Source: Spirochaetota bacterium (GTDB lineage Bacteria; Spirochaetota; Brevinematia; Brevinematales; Brevinemataceae). Taken from it: a DNA stretch of 64,000 nt. The position numbers and the translations under genes are program-made. The notes below the pieces were generated by a model, which saw only the letters and a list, made by a program, of their open reading frames with translations, was not told the DNA's origin and did not search any database. Each line of letters begins with the position of its first letter. The stretch's first letter is position 1. Positions 43,247 through 52,433 of the stretch are shown one piece after another. The DNA lies in assembly GCA_030154445.1 (NCBI GenBank), contig JAGUQW010000012.1:30593-94592 (forward strand). The letters run 5' to 3'.

Positions 43247-45739
43247 TTATAAACCACTTGATAAATCAAAAGATAAATCTAAGTCTTCAGATAAATTTTC
43301 ATTTAAAATATAAGGATCATTCACATCCACAGAAGTAGATACATCTGTATTCTCTTGTACTTCCATATTTATTGATTCTCCTGTAACAATATATTCATTT
43401 TGTTGAGATAATTGAGCTTGCATTAGTGCTATATTTTCAGGATTCCCATAACTTTGAGGCACTGTTCCTGGTAAGAAAAATTCTGTATAACCATCTTTAT
43501 CAGATGCTGTTGTTAACAATCCTGTAAAAGGAGAAATAAAAGCTGTTCTTAGTAAACCTTTGTTTGTTTTTATAGGTAAATCTCCAAATTTTTCTAAATC
43601 TCCAATTTTATTCATATATTGAAACCATGGAGGAGCCGATACAAGAGAGCTAGATCTACCTCGTCCAAGAGATTTTGATGATGAATCTAATCCAACCCAA
43701 ATAACAGTAGTTATTTTTTCTGTAAATCCTGCAAACCATGCATCAGTCCAGTTAGCGGATGTTCCTGATTTAGCTCCTGTCATAGCATTATATTTATAAC
43801 TGGCACGATTAGCAGCTCCAGTTCCTGTCCCTCTTCTTACAACATCATTGAGTAAACTCTGCATAATAAGAGCTGTTTCTTTTGAAATAACCTGTTCTTG
43901 ATCTTTTGCAAGATGTGCAACTTGAAAATCATCTAACAATTTACCGTATCTATCGTATACTTTTAGAATACTAATAGGTTCTACGGCTTTTCCATTATTA
44001 ATGAATACACTGTAAGCTTGGGCTAATTCAAGAGGACTAATAGTTCCAGTTCCCAAAGCTGTTGCCATTTCATTTGCAACACGTTTTTTTAATTGAGGTG
44101 TATTAGGAGTATTGAAAAAAAGACTTAATCGATCTAAAATACGCGCGTATCCGATTTGTTTCAGCATTCGTTCCCAAATTTTTATAGTAACTATGTTAAC
44201 ACTCAGTCGTAATGATTTACGAACTGTCATCGGTCCTAAATATGAACCATTATAATTACGAGGAGTCCATGCACCACCATTTGGTAATTGATAAGAAATA
44301 ATTTCGTCTACAAAAATTTCAGAAGGAGTAATAATTTTATTATCAAGAGCGATAGCATATAAAATAGCCTTAAAAGTTGATCCCATCTGTCGTTGAGCTT
44401 GAGTTGCTCTATTGAATTGATTTGCTACATTAAATTCTTTTCCGCCAATCATAGCCTGTATATAACCATTAGTTGGATTTATAGAAATTAAAGCTCCTTC
44501 AATATTATCTGTTTTTCTATTAATAAGTTTATCTACTTGATATAATTTTTCAATTTCTTTATGAGCACTATCTATACCCAAAATAGAAGTTGTAAGTGAT
44601 AAAAGATCTTGATCTGCGATAATATTTTCTCGCACAATTTTTTTAATACGAGAATCACTAAAAGTAAAACTATCTATACCCAATGTTAATCCTACAAGAT
44701 CAAGAATATCAACATATCCATTTTGTAGTTTATTAGAATTACGATTGAAATGACTAGAGTAGAGGCTTTGTTCATTTGATAAAGCTAATTCAAGCTCTTC
44801 ATTAGCAATTTTTTGAAAATCAAGATTTAAGCTTGTATGTATTTCTAATCCACCTGTATAAAGTAGCTCTTCTCCATATTTATTTAAGGCTTGTTGTCTT
44901 ACATATTCAGAAAAGAAAGGAGCGATATCAATATTTTCACCGCGAATATTTTTTGTTACAGCAATAAAAGTTTCTTCATAATTTTGCCAAAATTCTGAAA
45001 AAGTTTGCTGTGCCAATTCTTTGGATATATAACCTTTTTGAGACATGGAATCTAATACTACTTTATGTCTAGCTTGAGCTCTTTTATAATTGATAATAGG
45101 AGAATAGCGGGAAGGTGCTTGAGGTAATCCTGCTAAAAAACTAGCTTCTCCAAGTGTCAAATCTTTTGCAGCTTTATGAAAATAAAAATCAGCAGCAGAT
45201 TGTATTCCATGTTGTCCATGCCCAAAATAAATAAGATTAAAATATAACTCTAAAATTTCTTCTTTAGAATATTTTTTTTCTAATTGAAAAGTATACCACA
45301 ATTCAATTAATTTGCGTTGAACAGATTTTGCACTATCAGTAAACATTTGTTTTGCTAATTGTTGTGTAATACCTGAACCACCTCTAATACCTCGTCCACG
45401 GAGAGGATCTAGAATAACACCCTGTAGCATAGCTAGAAAATTTATACCATTATGGTCATAAAAAGTACTATCTTCTGTTGCTATAATAGCTCTAATAAGA
45501 TTTTGAGGAAGATCATTAAAAGAGACTAGGTTTCTTTTTTCTTTGTAGAATTCAGCAATCAATCTACCTTTGATATCAAAGACTTTAGACGGAACAGCAT
45601 AGTGAGCATACTCATCAGATTGTTCGAGATCTGTTAAATCATTAAAAGAAATAAAAAGTTTTGTCAATGCAATACCTGAACCAAGAGCAATAAAACCTAA
45701 GATGATAAATAGTTTGATTTGCCAAAATTTTAATGACAT
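43247..45739 (-). CDS. penicillin-binding protein 1A (glycosyltransferase/transpeptidase)
   Basis: An 830-residue bifunctional peptidoglycan synthase. The start at 45739 has GGAG seven bases upstream; an ATG at 45790 adds an implausible leader. Order: N-terminal anchor helix (FIILGFIALGSGIALTKLF); GT51 domain at ~60-240 with 'IIATEDSTFYDHNGINF' and 'RGGSGITQQLAKQMF'; then the transpeptidase with 'GSTFKAIL' (SxxK), 'LRLSVNIVTIK' (SVN) and 'GAKSGTSANWTDAWFAGFT' (KSG). All catalytic motifs are intact. The C-terminal ~60 residues are acidic and low in complexity. Confidence 0.9.
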   Translation of the reverse strand: MSLKFWQIKLFIILGFIALGSGIALTKLFISFNDLTDLEQSDEYAHYAVPSKVFDIKGRLIAEFYKEKRNLVSFNDLPQNLIRAIIATEDSTFYDHNGINFLAMLQGVILDPLRGRGIRGGSGITQQLAKQMFTDSAKSVQRKLIELWYTFQLEKKYSKEEILELYFNLIYFGHGQHGIQSAADFYFHKAAKDLTLGEASFLAGLPQAPSRYSPIINYKRAQARHKVVLDSMSQKGYISKELAQQTFSEFWQNYEETFIAVTKNIRGENIDIAPFFSEYVRQQALNKYGEELLYTGGLEIHTSLNLDFQKIANEELELALSNEQSLYSSHFNRNSNKLQNGYVDILDLVGLTLGIDSFTFSDSRIKKIVRENIIADQDLLSLTTSILGIDSAHKEIEKLYQVDKLINRKTDNIEGALISINPTNGYIQAMIGGKEFNVANQFNRATQAQRQMGSTFKAILYAIALDNKIITPSEIFVDEIISYQLPNGGAWTPRNYNGSYLGPMTVRKSLRLSVNIVTIKIWERMLKQIGYARILDRLSLFFNTPNTPQLKKRVANEMATALGTGTISPLELAQAYSVFINNGKAVEPISILKVYDRYGKLLDDFQVAHLAKDQEQVISKETALIMQSLLNDVVRRGTGTGAANRASYKYNAMTGAKSGTSANWTDAWFAGFTEKITTVIWVGLDSSSKSLGRGRSSSLVSAPPWFQYMNKIGDLEKFGDLPIKTNKGLLRTAFISPFTGLLTTASDKDGYTEFFLPGTVPQSYGNPENIALMQAQLSQQNEYIVTGESINMEVQENTDVSTSVDVNDPYILNENLSEDLDLSFDLSSGL

Positions 45740-45791
45740 ATAGACACTCCATGCTATTTCAAGGATAAAGATTTTTTTATATTTTAACATT

Positions 45792-45857
45792 TATTTTCTA
45801 ATAAATCAAATATATTGAAAATTAGTTTTTTATTTATATTTGATTTATTAGAAAATA
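45792..45857. repeat. perfect 23-bp inverted repeat in a divergent promoter region
   Basis: Arms at 45792-45814 (starts TATTTTCTAATAAATC) and 45835-45857 are exact reverse complements around a 20-base loop. It lies between two divergent genes (starts 45739 and 45897), so it is not a 3'-end terminator. It may be a two-site operator or a folded leader. Confidence 0.9.
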
Positions 45858-45896
45858 CTGTGTATACTCAATGTATATATAATAGGAGTTAATGAA

Positions 45897-46538
45897 ATGA
45901 ATGTTTTTAATAAAAGTTTACTAATTACTATATTTGTATTTGTAGCTCAAAATTCTTTTACACAAGAGATTGACAAAGCTAAGTCTGGAATACAAAATTA
46001 TATGGATGCTTGGCTCAACTCTAGTACAGATGAAAACTGGTTAATAGATATAAATGGAGTCAAATTTCCTTCTAAAGGTATAGAAGTTGGTTTCAAAGTA
46101 TTGGAAGAAAATCTTCAAAAAAGTGATATATCTAATAATGAAAAAAAACAAATAAAAGAAAGATTTATTCAAACATATCTTGATCAAAGTGCTATTTTAG
46201 CCTCTTCATACAAAGAATTAATTGAAAGTCCAAGTCTGGATATTTTATTACAAGAATTTTTGAGACAAGCTGCTACTCAATTTTGGTTAGAAAAACAAAT
46301 GCTAAAAGATCCTGAATCTATAGTTCCTACACAAGAAGAAATCAATCAATATTATTCAGAAAATTCTGATCGATTATTGAGACTTGGATTATCTGCTTCT
46401 CAAATAAAATCGTACACAGAGCAAGAATTAAGACAAACAAAACTTCAAAATTGGACCTACAGTCAGTTAGTAAATTTCAAAACGAATAATCCTATAATAA
46501 TTAATCCTAAAATAAAGAAAAAAATTGGAATCAAATAA
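45897..46538 (+). CDS. periplasmic SurA-N-like protein
   Basis: A 213-residue protein with a signal peptide (SLLITIFVFVAQNSFTQ). The rest is helical; its C-terminal part 'PTQEEINQYYSENSDRLLRL' resembles the end of the SurA N-domain before the isomerase part. No isomerase domain is present. It may be an outer-membrane-protein chaperone. AGGAG is 13 bases upstream of the ATG, slightly long. It is divergent from PBP1A. Confidence 0.6.
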   Translation: MNVFNKSLLITIFVFVAQNSFTQEIDKAKSGIQNYMDAWLNSSTDENWLIDINGVKFPSKGIEVGFKVLEENLQKSDISNNEKKQIKERFIQTYLDQSAILASSYKELIESPSLDILLQEFLRQAATQFWLEKQMLKDPESIVPTQEEINQYYSENSDRLLRLGLSASQIKSYTEQELRQTKLQNWTYSQLVNFKTNNPIIINPKIKKKIGIK

Positions 46539-46552
46539 AAATTCATACATCA

Positions 46553-46592
46553 CAGAAAAACAGAAAGATATTTATATATCTTTCTGTTTTTT
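46553..46592. terminator. bidirectional terminator
   Basis: AAAACAGAAAGATAT and ATATCTTTCTGTTTT form a strong stem between the convergent SurA-like and recX genes; it overlaps the last codons of recX. Confidence 0.9.
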
Positions 46593-47075
46593 ATGATTTG
46601 TTAAGGCTTTGTTTGCTACAGAATACGAAAATCCTCTTCGTCCTAAAAAAGCAATGATTTTATGATCCTCAGGCAAAGTTGATCTATATTTTTGTTCTAT
46701 TAAATTTAAAGCTTCATCTTCTGGAGAATATTCTTCTTGAAGTAAGTATTGTTGCACAGAATCTTGTATGAGTAAAGAATCAAATCCGAGTTTATGTAAT
46801 TCAAAATTAACTCTAGATAGTCCTAATTTTTTTATTTCAAAAAATTCTCTTACAAAAAATTCAATAAATTTTTCATCATTGATCAATCCCAAATCTTCCA
46901 ATTCATTTATGATTAGTTTAGTATCTTCAGCCAAAGTATTTAATTTTTGTAGTTTATTGAGAACTTCTTTTCTAGATCGCATTCGATAGTTAATAAAATA
47001 AAGCACTTTATTTTTTAATTGATCTATAGTATAAATTTTATCTTTATTGTTATATTTATATTTTTTATAAGCCAT
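46572..47075 (-). CDS. recX: RecX-family regulator of RecA
   Basis: A 167-residue all-helical protein. The RecX repeats are visible: 'ALNFINYRMRSRKEVLNKLQ'-like N-part (actual KVLYFINYRMRSRKEVLNKL), 'LGLINDEKFIEFFVREFFEI', 'LGLSRVNFELHKLGF'. RecX limits RecA filament growth. It is upstream of no recA here. The last codons lie within the terminator stem. It follows gpsA by six bases on the same strand. Confidence 0.8.
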   Translation of the reverse strand: MAYKKYKYNNKDKIYTIDQLKNKVLYFINYRMRSRKEVLNKLQKLNTLAEDTKLIINELEDLGLINDEKFIEFFVREFFEIKKLGLSRVNFELHKLGFDSLLIQDSVQQYLLQEEYSPEDEALNLIEQKYRSTLPEDHKIIAFLGRRGFSYSVANKALTNHKKQKDI

Positions 47076-47081
47076 TATATA

Positions 47082-48080
47082 TTAAAAGTTATTTTCATTT
47101 GTGAGTGGTCTTTCTATTAACATTTTTTTCCAATCATCTAATGATAAATCACTATATAATATAGCATATACAGAGTCAATAATAGGAACTGATATATTAT
47201 TTTCTTTAGCATATTGATGAATTTGTTTTACTGCTCGAACACCTTCTGGTATTTGGGTCATGGAAGATTCTATTTCATCAACTTTTTTACCTAATACTAT
47301 TTGTTGTCCCACATAACGATTGCGAGAGTGAGGAGAATAGCAAGTTACTATCAAATCGCCAATTCCTGTTAATCCTGAAAATGTAGCACTTTTTCCACCT
47401 ATAGCGACTCCAAAGCGAGTCATTTCGGTAATACCTCTAGTGACAAGAGCTGCAAGTGTATTATCTCCTAATTTTGCAGAGACCACAATACCAGCAGCGA
47501 TGGCAATAATGTTTTTAATGGCAGCTCCTATTTCTACACCTATAGGATCATCATTAGTATAAATTCTTGTCCAAGAGGTTGTAAAACATTGTTGAACAAT
47601 TTTATTTATATTTTGATCTTTAGAAGAGGCTACAAGACAAGTAAACATTTTTTTACTAGTTTCTTCCGCATGTGATGGTCCACTAAGAGCAACAACCCCT
47701 TTTTTATTAGGGATACACTCCTCTATTAAATCAGTCATCATTCGTAAAGGAGATAATTCTAATCCTTTTGTAGCACTGACGATAATTTGTCTATCTGTAG
47801 TAAAAAAAGCAAGTTTTTCAAAAATTTCTTTACAAAATTTGCTAGGAATAACCACAACAATAATATCTTTATTTTCTACAGCAGTTTTTAGATCTGTTTC
47901 CACAGTAATATTTTCTACAGGAATACCTGGTAAGTACTTAGAATTTTCTTTGTTATTTTTAATATCTTCTAAAGTAGAAGCTGAAACATTCCACAGAGTA
48001 ACATTATTTTTTTGCGAAAGAACAATTGATAATGCTGTTCCCCAACTGCCAGCACCTAAAACAACAACATTATAAGACAT
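47082..48080 (-). CDS. gpsA: glycerol-3-phosphate dehydrogenase (NAD(P)+)
   Basis: A 332-residue enzyme that makes sn-glycerol 3-phosphate from dihydroxyacetone phosphate for phospholipids. The dinucleotide site is 'VVLGAGSWGTALSIVL' (residues ~4-19). Further family blocks are 'LSGPSHAEET', 'VEIGAAIKNIIAIAAGI' (catalytic lysine) and 'SGLTGIGDLIVTCYSPHSRN'. Length and motifs are normal. GGAGG precedes the ATG. Confidence 0.95.
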   Translation of the reverse strand: MSYNVVVLGAGSWGTALSIVLSQKNNVTLWNVSASTLEDIKNNKENSKYLPGIPVENITVETDLKTAVENKDIIVVVIPSKFCKEIFEKLAFFTTDRQIIVSATKGLELSPLRMMTDLIEECIPNKKGVVALSGPSHAEETSKKMFTCLVASSKDQNINKIVQQCFTTSWTRIYTNDDPIGVEIGAAIKNIIAIAAGIVVSAKLGDNTLAALVTRGITEMTRFGVAIGGKSATFSGLTGIGDLIVTCYSPHSRNRYVGQQIVLGKKVDEIESSMTQIPEGVRAVKQIHQYAKENNISVPIIDSVYAILYSDLSLDDWKKMLIERPLTNENNF

Positions 48081-48189
48081 AAGTCCTCCATGATCATAAA
48101 TTTATATAACTTACATAAATTATTATATAACTATTTTTTATTTTTAGTCAATAGATATTTGTTTATTCTATATTATATGTGTTAAAAGA

Positions 48190-48219
48190 TTGACTTTTTT
48201 TATATAAAAATGCTATAAT
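48190..48219 (+). promoter_or_regulatory. promoter of the rpoZ-miaA-xseB unit
   Basis: TTGACT (48190-48195), 18 bases and TATAAT (48214-48219), about 45 bases before the ribosome site GAGGTGAG. Confidence 0.75.
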
Positions 48220-48271
48220 ATTTATTAAGATTTATTTTGTTATCATTATAAAAATATAAAAGAGGTGAGTT

Positions 48272-48502
48272 ATGCCATTACCATTAGACGAAATTTTATC
48301 TTTATCTGAAAACAAATATGAAGTTACTGTAGCTACTATCAAGTATGCACGAGCTTTATCACAAGAGCATAATGATGCCACTGAGATAACTGTAGCAGGA
48401 AATCGTACTGAAAAATTAACTCTTCTTGCAATGAGAGAAGTTTTAAGTGGAAATATAGAATATATTTTTGATGACAAAAAAGGAAAAACCTCTAAAAAGT
48501 AG
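48272..48502 (+). CDS. rpoZ: RNA polymerase omega subunit
   Basis: A 76-residue protein with the omega-family core 'YEVTVATIKYARALSQE' followed by 'LTLLAMREVLSGNIEYIF'. Omega helps assemble RNA polymerase by clamping beta-prime. Its last codons form a small hairpin (AAACCTCT/AGAGGTTT at 48485-48507) that may weaken read-through to miaA. Confidence 0.85.
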   Translation: MPLPLDEILSLSENKYEVTVATIKYARALSQEHNDATEITVAGNRTEKLTLLAMREVLSGNIEYIFDDKKGKTSKK

Positions 48503-48519
48503 AGGTTTTACTTTTTAAT

Positions 48520-49407
48520 ATGATGAAAGTACTTTCTATTATCGGAGCTACTGCTTCTGGAAAATCAGATTTAGCTATGAAAATAGCTGAAAAATTTAAT
48601 GGTGAAATTGTTTCGTGTGATTCTGTACAAATATATAAATATTTTAATATTGGATCTGCAAAACCATTATCCATTGAATTACAAAAAATTCCTCATCATT
48701 TGATAGATGTTTTAGAGCCTACTAGTATTTGTAATGCAGGGTATTGGAGAGATCTAGCTATCCCTATTGTAGAAGATATTATTAGTAGAGGAAAACTACC
48801 TATTATTGTTGGTGGGACAGGATTATATTTAAAATCTTTATATGTGGGAATGTTTGAAGGGAATTCTAGAGATCAAGAATATAGAGAATTTCTACAAAAC
48901 AGAGCTTTGAAAGAGAATGTTTCAATATTGTATCAAGAATTACAGCAAGTGGATCCAGAATATGCTTTAAAAATAGCATCTACTGATCAACTTAGAATTA
49001 TAAGAGCTTTAGAAGCTATAAAAGTTACACAGATTAAATTCTCTAAATTACACCAACATAATATAAAACCTGCATGGAATTGGGTATTTACTATGCCAAA
49101 AATGTCCAGAGAAGATATTTACAAAAGAATAGAAAAAAGAGTTTTTGTAATGTTAGACAATGGTTTAATAGAAGAGGTTAAATATTTGATAGAATGTTTT
49201 GGAAATAAAATTCCTGCAATTAATACTATAGGTTACAGAAATGTTATGAAATATCTTGAAGGTTCTACAAATTTAGAAGAAATGAGAAATATATTAATAC
49301 AAGATACTAGGCATTTTGCAAAAAGACAACAAACCTTATTTCGTTCTTTAATTAAAGATAGTGATATATTAGATCCTGATATATTATTAAGTCAAGGAAT
49401 ATTATAA
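48520..49407 (+). CDS. miaA: tRNA dimethylallyltransferase
   Basis: A 295-residue enzyme that adds a dimethylallyl group to A37 of tRNAs that read UNN codons. It has the P-loop 'GATASGKSDLAMK', then 'SCDSVQIYKYFNIGSAKP', 'VGGTGLYLKSLYVG' and the C-terminal 'INTIGYRNVMKYLEG' to 'DTRHFAKRQQTLFR'. All family blocks are intact. The stop overlaps the start of the xseB-like gene. Confidence 0.95.
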   Translation: MMKVLSIIGATASGKSDLAMKIAEKFNGEIVSCDSVQIYKYFNIGSAKPLSIELQKIPHHLIDVLEPTSICNAGYWRDLAIPIVEDIISRGKLPIIVGGTGLYLKSLYVGMFEGNSRDQEYREFLQNRALKENVSILYQELQQVDPEYALKIASTDQLRIIRALEAIKVTQIKFSKLHQHNIKPAWNWVFTMPKMSREDIYKRIEKRVFVMLDNGLIEEVKYLIECFGNKIPAINTIGYRNVMKYLEGSTNLEEMRNILIQDTRHFAKRQQTLFRSLIKDSDILDPDILLSQGIL

Positions 49408-49601
49408 TGTCCAAAAAAACTCAATTTTCGTATAATTCAAAAAAAAAAGAATTAGAAAACATTATAGATAATATAGATTCTTCACAATCTTTTGAAGAAA
49501 AAGAAGAGTTATATATCAAAGGAATAGAAATTATTAATGAATTAGAAAAAAGTCTAATAAAACAACAAGATGTTATTTCAACAATTATAAAAGAAAAATA
49601 A
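49407..49601 (+). CDS. xseB: exonuclease VII small subunit-like protein
   Basis: A 64-residue two-helix protein. 'ELENIIDNIDSSQSFEEKEE' then 'LYIKGIEIINELEKSLIKQQ' follows the XseB pattern (E-I-V-x-x-L-E then L-x-x-G-x-x-L), though the usual 'S-L-E-E-A' is altered. XseB with XseA degrades single-stranded DNA. No xseA is seen in the window, so the call is moderate. Confidence 0.65.
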   Translation: MSKKTQFSYNSKKKELENIIDNIDSSQSFEEKEELYIKGIEIINELEKSLIKQQDVISTIIKEK

Positions 49602-49602
49602 A

Positions 49603-49645
49603 TAAAGACCTTTTCATATAATATATGAAAAGGTCTTTATTTATT
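49603..49645 (+). terminator. terminator of the rpoZ-miaA-xseB unit
   Basis: AATAAAGACCTTTTCATAT and ATATGAAAAGGTCTTTATT form a 19-pair stem with a two-base loop, followed by T. Confidence 0.95.
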
Positions 49646-49683
49646 TAAATAATTATGATATAATATATTTTAGGATAATAAAT

Positions 49684-50871
49684 ATGACAAAAATCATCTT
49701 ATTTGAAACAAATATATGGAAACATATAGAACAAGTTTGTTTAAATAAATTCATTCATGAAATTACCTTAGGCGTCTATAATAATATTAATAGAGTCAAA
49801 GCACATGGTTATCAAGTAAAAATTATATGTCCTCGCTTTCAAGATGATCTTTATTTTTGTTTACAAGCTCTCTATGAAAAGGATCTTTATCAAGAGCAGA
49901 TTATTCCAAATAATACAATCATTTGGAATAGTTCTTTTATTTTTGACAAGACATTAATAGAAAATTTAACAGAAGAAACTTTTTTAATGTCAGAAGATGG
50001 AACTTGGGTAGCAATTCGCATTAAAAATATTACTACGCATATTCAAGAGTTGTTATATAGTGAAAAATCTCTTAAAAAATACTACAAATCTATACAAGTA
50101 AAAACAATTAGTATACGCTCTTACGAAGATCTTGTTGTAAATATACAGCAAGTTATGAAGTTGGATATCGATCTGTACATAAATGATAATCCTGAGTTAG
50201 AACAAATTCAAGAAAATGTCTTTATTCATCCTAGTTCTAATATTAGAGTACCAGTTGATTTTGATACAGAGAAAGGGAAAATTGTTATAGGGGCTAATAC
50301 TAAAGTAACAGCTTTCACCTTAATTGAAGGTCCTGTTTTTATAGGAAAAGAATGTCTTATAACAAAAGCTTTTATAAGACCTAATACTGCTATAGGTGAT
50401 TATTGTAAAATTGCAGGAGAAGTATCTTTAACAACTGTTTGTCCTTATTCCAATAAGTCTCATGATGGTTGCATAGCGTTAAGCCACATTGGTTCTTGGG
50501 TAAATTTAGGTGCGGGGACAGAATGTGCTACATTAAAATATACTTATAGTTTTCTTGATTTTGATGTTGATGGTAGAAAATTTCCAACTAAGATGGTAGG
50601 GTGTGGAACCATTTTTGGAGATTGGGTATCTACAGGTGTTGGTACAATATTATCTCCAGCAACAATTATTGGATTAGGTGCAAGTTTAAATAAACCTTAT
50701 CAACAGTTGCCTAAATTTATCAAAGCTTTTTCATGGAATCAAGAACTTTGGATTAGTGATAAATGGATTGATGTTGCTCAAATAAAAATGAATAGAAAAA
50801 ATTTAGACTTTTGTACTTATAGAAAAATTTTTTATAATAAATTAATGAAAAAAAATCGTAAAAATATATAA
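49684..50871 (+). CDS. GlmU-like left-handed beta-helix protein (putative sugar nucleotidyltransferase)
   Basis: A 395-residue protein similar to the alternative GlmU family found mainly in Bacteroidetes and spirochaetes. The N-terminal ~190 residues form a divergent nucleotidyltransferase-like domain without the classic GlmU loop. From ~195 on there are hexapeptide repeats ('VIGANTKVTAFTLIEGPVFI', 'AFIRPNTAIGDYCKIAGEV') and 'SHIGSWVNLGAGTECATLKY'. It probably takes part in making UDP-N-acetylglucosamine or a related sugar nucleotide. No acetyltransferase test can be made from sequence alone. Confidence 0.75.
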   Translation: MTKIILFETNIWKHIEQVCLNKFIHEITLGVYNNINRVKAHGYQVKIICPRFQDDLYFCLQALYEKDLYQEQIIPNNTIIWNSSFIFDKTLIENLTEETFLMSEDGTWVAIRIKNITTHIQELLYSEKSLKKYYKSIQVKTISIRSYEDLVVNIQQVMKLDIDLYINDNPELEQIQENVFIHPSSNIRVPVDFDTEKGKIVIGANTKVTAFTLIEGPVFIGKECLITKAFIRPNTAIGDYCKIAGEVSLTTVCPYSNKSHDGCIALSHIGSWVNLGAGTECATLKYTYSFLDFDVDGRKFPTKMVGCGTIFGDWVSTGVGTILSPATIIGLGASLNKPYQQLPKFIKAFSWNQELWISDKWIDVAQIKMNRKNLDFCTYRKIFYNKLMKKNRKNI

Positions 50872-50947
50872 AAATTTTTATTTTATATTTACAAAATAAA
50901 TGAAATATTGTACAATAAAAAATTATACCAATTTAAGGATATTCAAT

Positions 50948-51682
50948 ATGTTAAGAATACTCATTCAAATCAAACAAGGATTTGTTACATATATTTTGTG
51001 GCCTATTACGACATGTCTTATATATTGCCCAATTATTATTATTTGTTTACTTCTAAAAGATTATAAAAAGGTTGGATGGGGGATTCATCAGTGGGGAGAA
51101 AGTATTTTTAAACTATTAGGTCAATCATATGAAATTGAAGGATTAGAAAATATTGATAAGGACAAAAGATATATTCTTATTAGTAACCATGGGTCTATGT
51201 ATGATATAGCTTTATGTACCTTATTGTTTAATCAACAGCCTATTTCATGGATTTTAAAAGAATCTTTATTAAAGATTCCTGTTGCTAATGTGATGTTCCT
51301 TTTAGGAGTTGGTATTCCTATATCTAGGGCTAATGCTCGGGGTTCTCAAAAAAAAATAATGGATAAGATTAAAATATTAAGAGAAAGTATAAATCCTCAT
51401 ATAATCATGTATCCTGAAGGTACTCGCTCAAAAGATGGTGAAATACATGCTTTTAAAAGAGGTTTTATTCAAGTAATGAAAGAATATCAGATGGATGTAT
51501 TACCAGTGACATTGAGTGGGGTTTACAACTTTTTTTCTACAAAACAAATACTCACAGATCCCAGTTCTATTCTTAAGGTAACAATACATCCACCACAAAA
51601 ATATCAAGATCTACATACAATGACTGATAAAGAAATTTTAGAAAAAGTACAAACAATCATAAAAAAGGATTATTACGCATAA
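50948..51682 (+). CDS. plsC: 1-acyl-sn-glycerol-3-phosphate acyltransferase
   Basis: A 244-residue membrane enzyme that makes phosphatidic acid. The start is the ATG at 50948, eight bases after AAGGA; an ATG at 50900 has none. A membrane segment (ILWPITTCLIYCPIIIICLL) is followed by 'NHGSMYDIALC' (H-x4-D catalytic motif), 'LGVGIPISRANARG' and 'YPEGTRSKDGEIHAFKRG'. All four acyltransferase blocks are there. It links with gpsA and the patatin in phospholipid turnover. Confidence 0.9.
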   Translation: MLRILIQIKQGFVTYILWPITTCLIYCPIIIICLLLKDYKKVGWGIHQWGESIFKLLGQSYEIEGLENIDKDKRYILISNHGSMYDIALCTLLFNQQPISWILKESLLKIPVANVMFLLGVGIPISRANARGSQKKIMDKIKILRESINPHIIMYPEGTRSKDGEIHAFKRGFIQVMKEYQMDVLPVTLSGVYNFFSTKQILTDPSSILKVTIHPPQKYQDLHTMTDKEILEKVQTIIKKDYYA

Positions 51683-51694
51683 AAGGAACTCTTC

Positions 51695-52423
51695 ATGTTA
51701 TTAAATAATTCCTTAGGACTTTGTCAATTACAACTTAAAAATTTTGAAGGACCATTAGATCTTTTAGATGAATTAATAGGTTCTGCCAAGTTAGATATTA
51801 CAGAAATCGCATTAGCACAAATAACAGAACAATATTTAATTTATCTAAAAGCGATGAAAGATTTTAATATTGATTTGGCTTCAGAATTTTTTGTAGTAGC
51901 AGCAACACTTATCCATAGTAAAACTCGTAGATTACTGCCTAAAGTAATAGATGAAGATGAAGAACTTTTAGATGAACAAGAATTATTAAATCGTTTAAAA
52001 GAATATCGTTATTATCGTTTATTAGCTCGAAAAATGGAAGATAGTTTAGATAAAGGTTCTGTTTATTTTACTAGAGGAAGAACATTGTCCTTAACAGGAG
52101 TAAGAGAAAAGAAAGAAATAGATGAATTAACAATAGGTGATCTATTTAGAGTTATTATAAGGTATAGAGGTGCTTTTATTAGAAAAGCTATTCCTATTAA
52201 AAAACGCTTTGTCTCTGTAGAGCAAAAAGTAGAACGATTGTCTAAATTATTATTAACCCAATCTCAAATGAAATTTAGTGAAATAATGGTTGGTGAAAAT
52301 CAAAAACCTGATAAAATAGCAACATTTTTGGGACTTGCAGATATGACTTATCATCAAAAAACATATATTGTTCAAAATCATTTGTTTGAAGATTTTCAGA
52401 TAATTAGAAAAGATTCTCCATAA
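51695..52423 (+). CDS. scpA: segregation and condensation protein A (kleisin)
   Basis: A 242-residue kleisin. It opens with 'LKNFEGPLDLLDELIGSAKL', the standard ScpA start, followed by 'AQITEQYLIYLKAMKDFNID' and 'ASEFFVVAATLIHSKTRRLL'. It bridges the SMC heads in the condensin complex and is bound by ScpB, encoded 11 bases downstream. Length is normal. Confidence 0.95.
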   Translation: MLLNNSLGLCQLQLKNFEGPLDLLDELIGSAKLDITEIALAQITEQYLIYLKAMKDFNIDLASEFFVVAATLIHSKTRRLLPKVIDEDEELLDEQELLNRLKEYRYYRLLARKMEDSLDKGSVYFTRGRTLSLTGVREKKEIDELTIGDLFRVIIRYRGAFIRKAIPIKKRFVSVEQKVERLSKLLLTQSQMKFSEIMVGENQKPDKIATFLGLADMTYHQKTYIVQNHLFEDFQIIRKDSP

Positions 52424-52433
52424 TAGAGGTACG

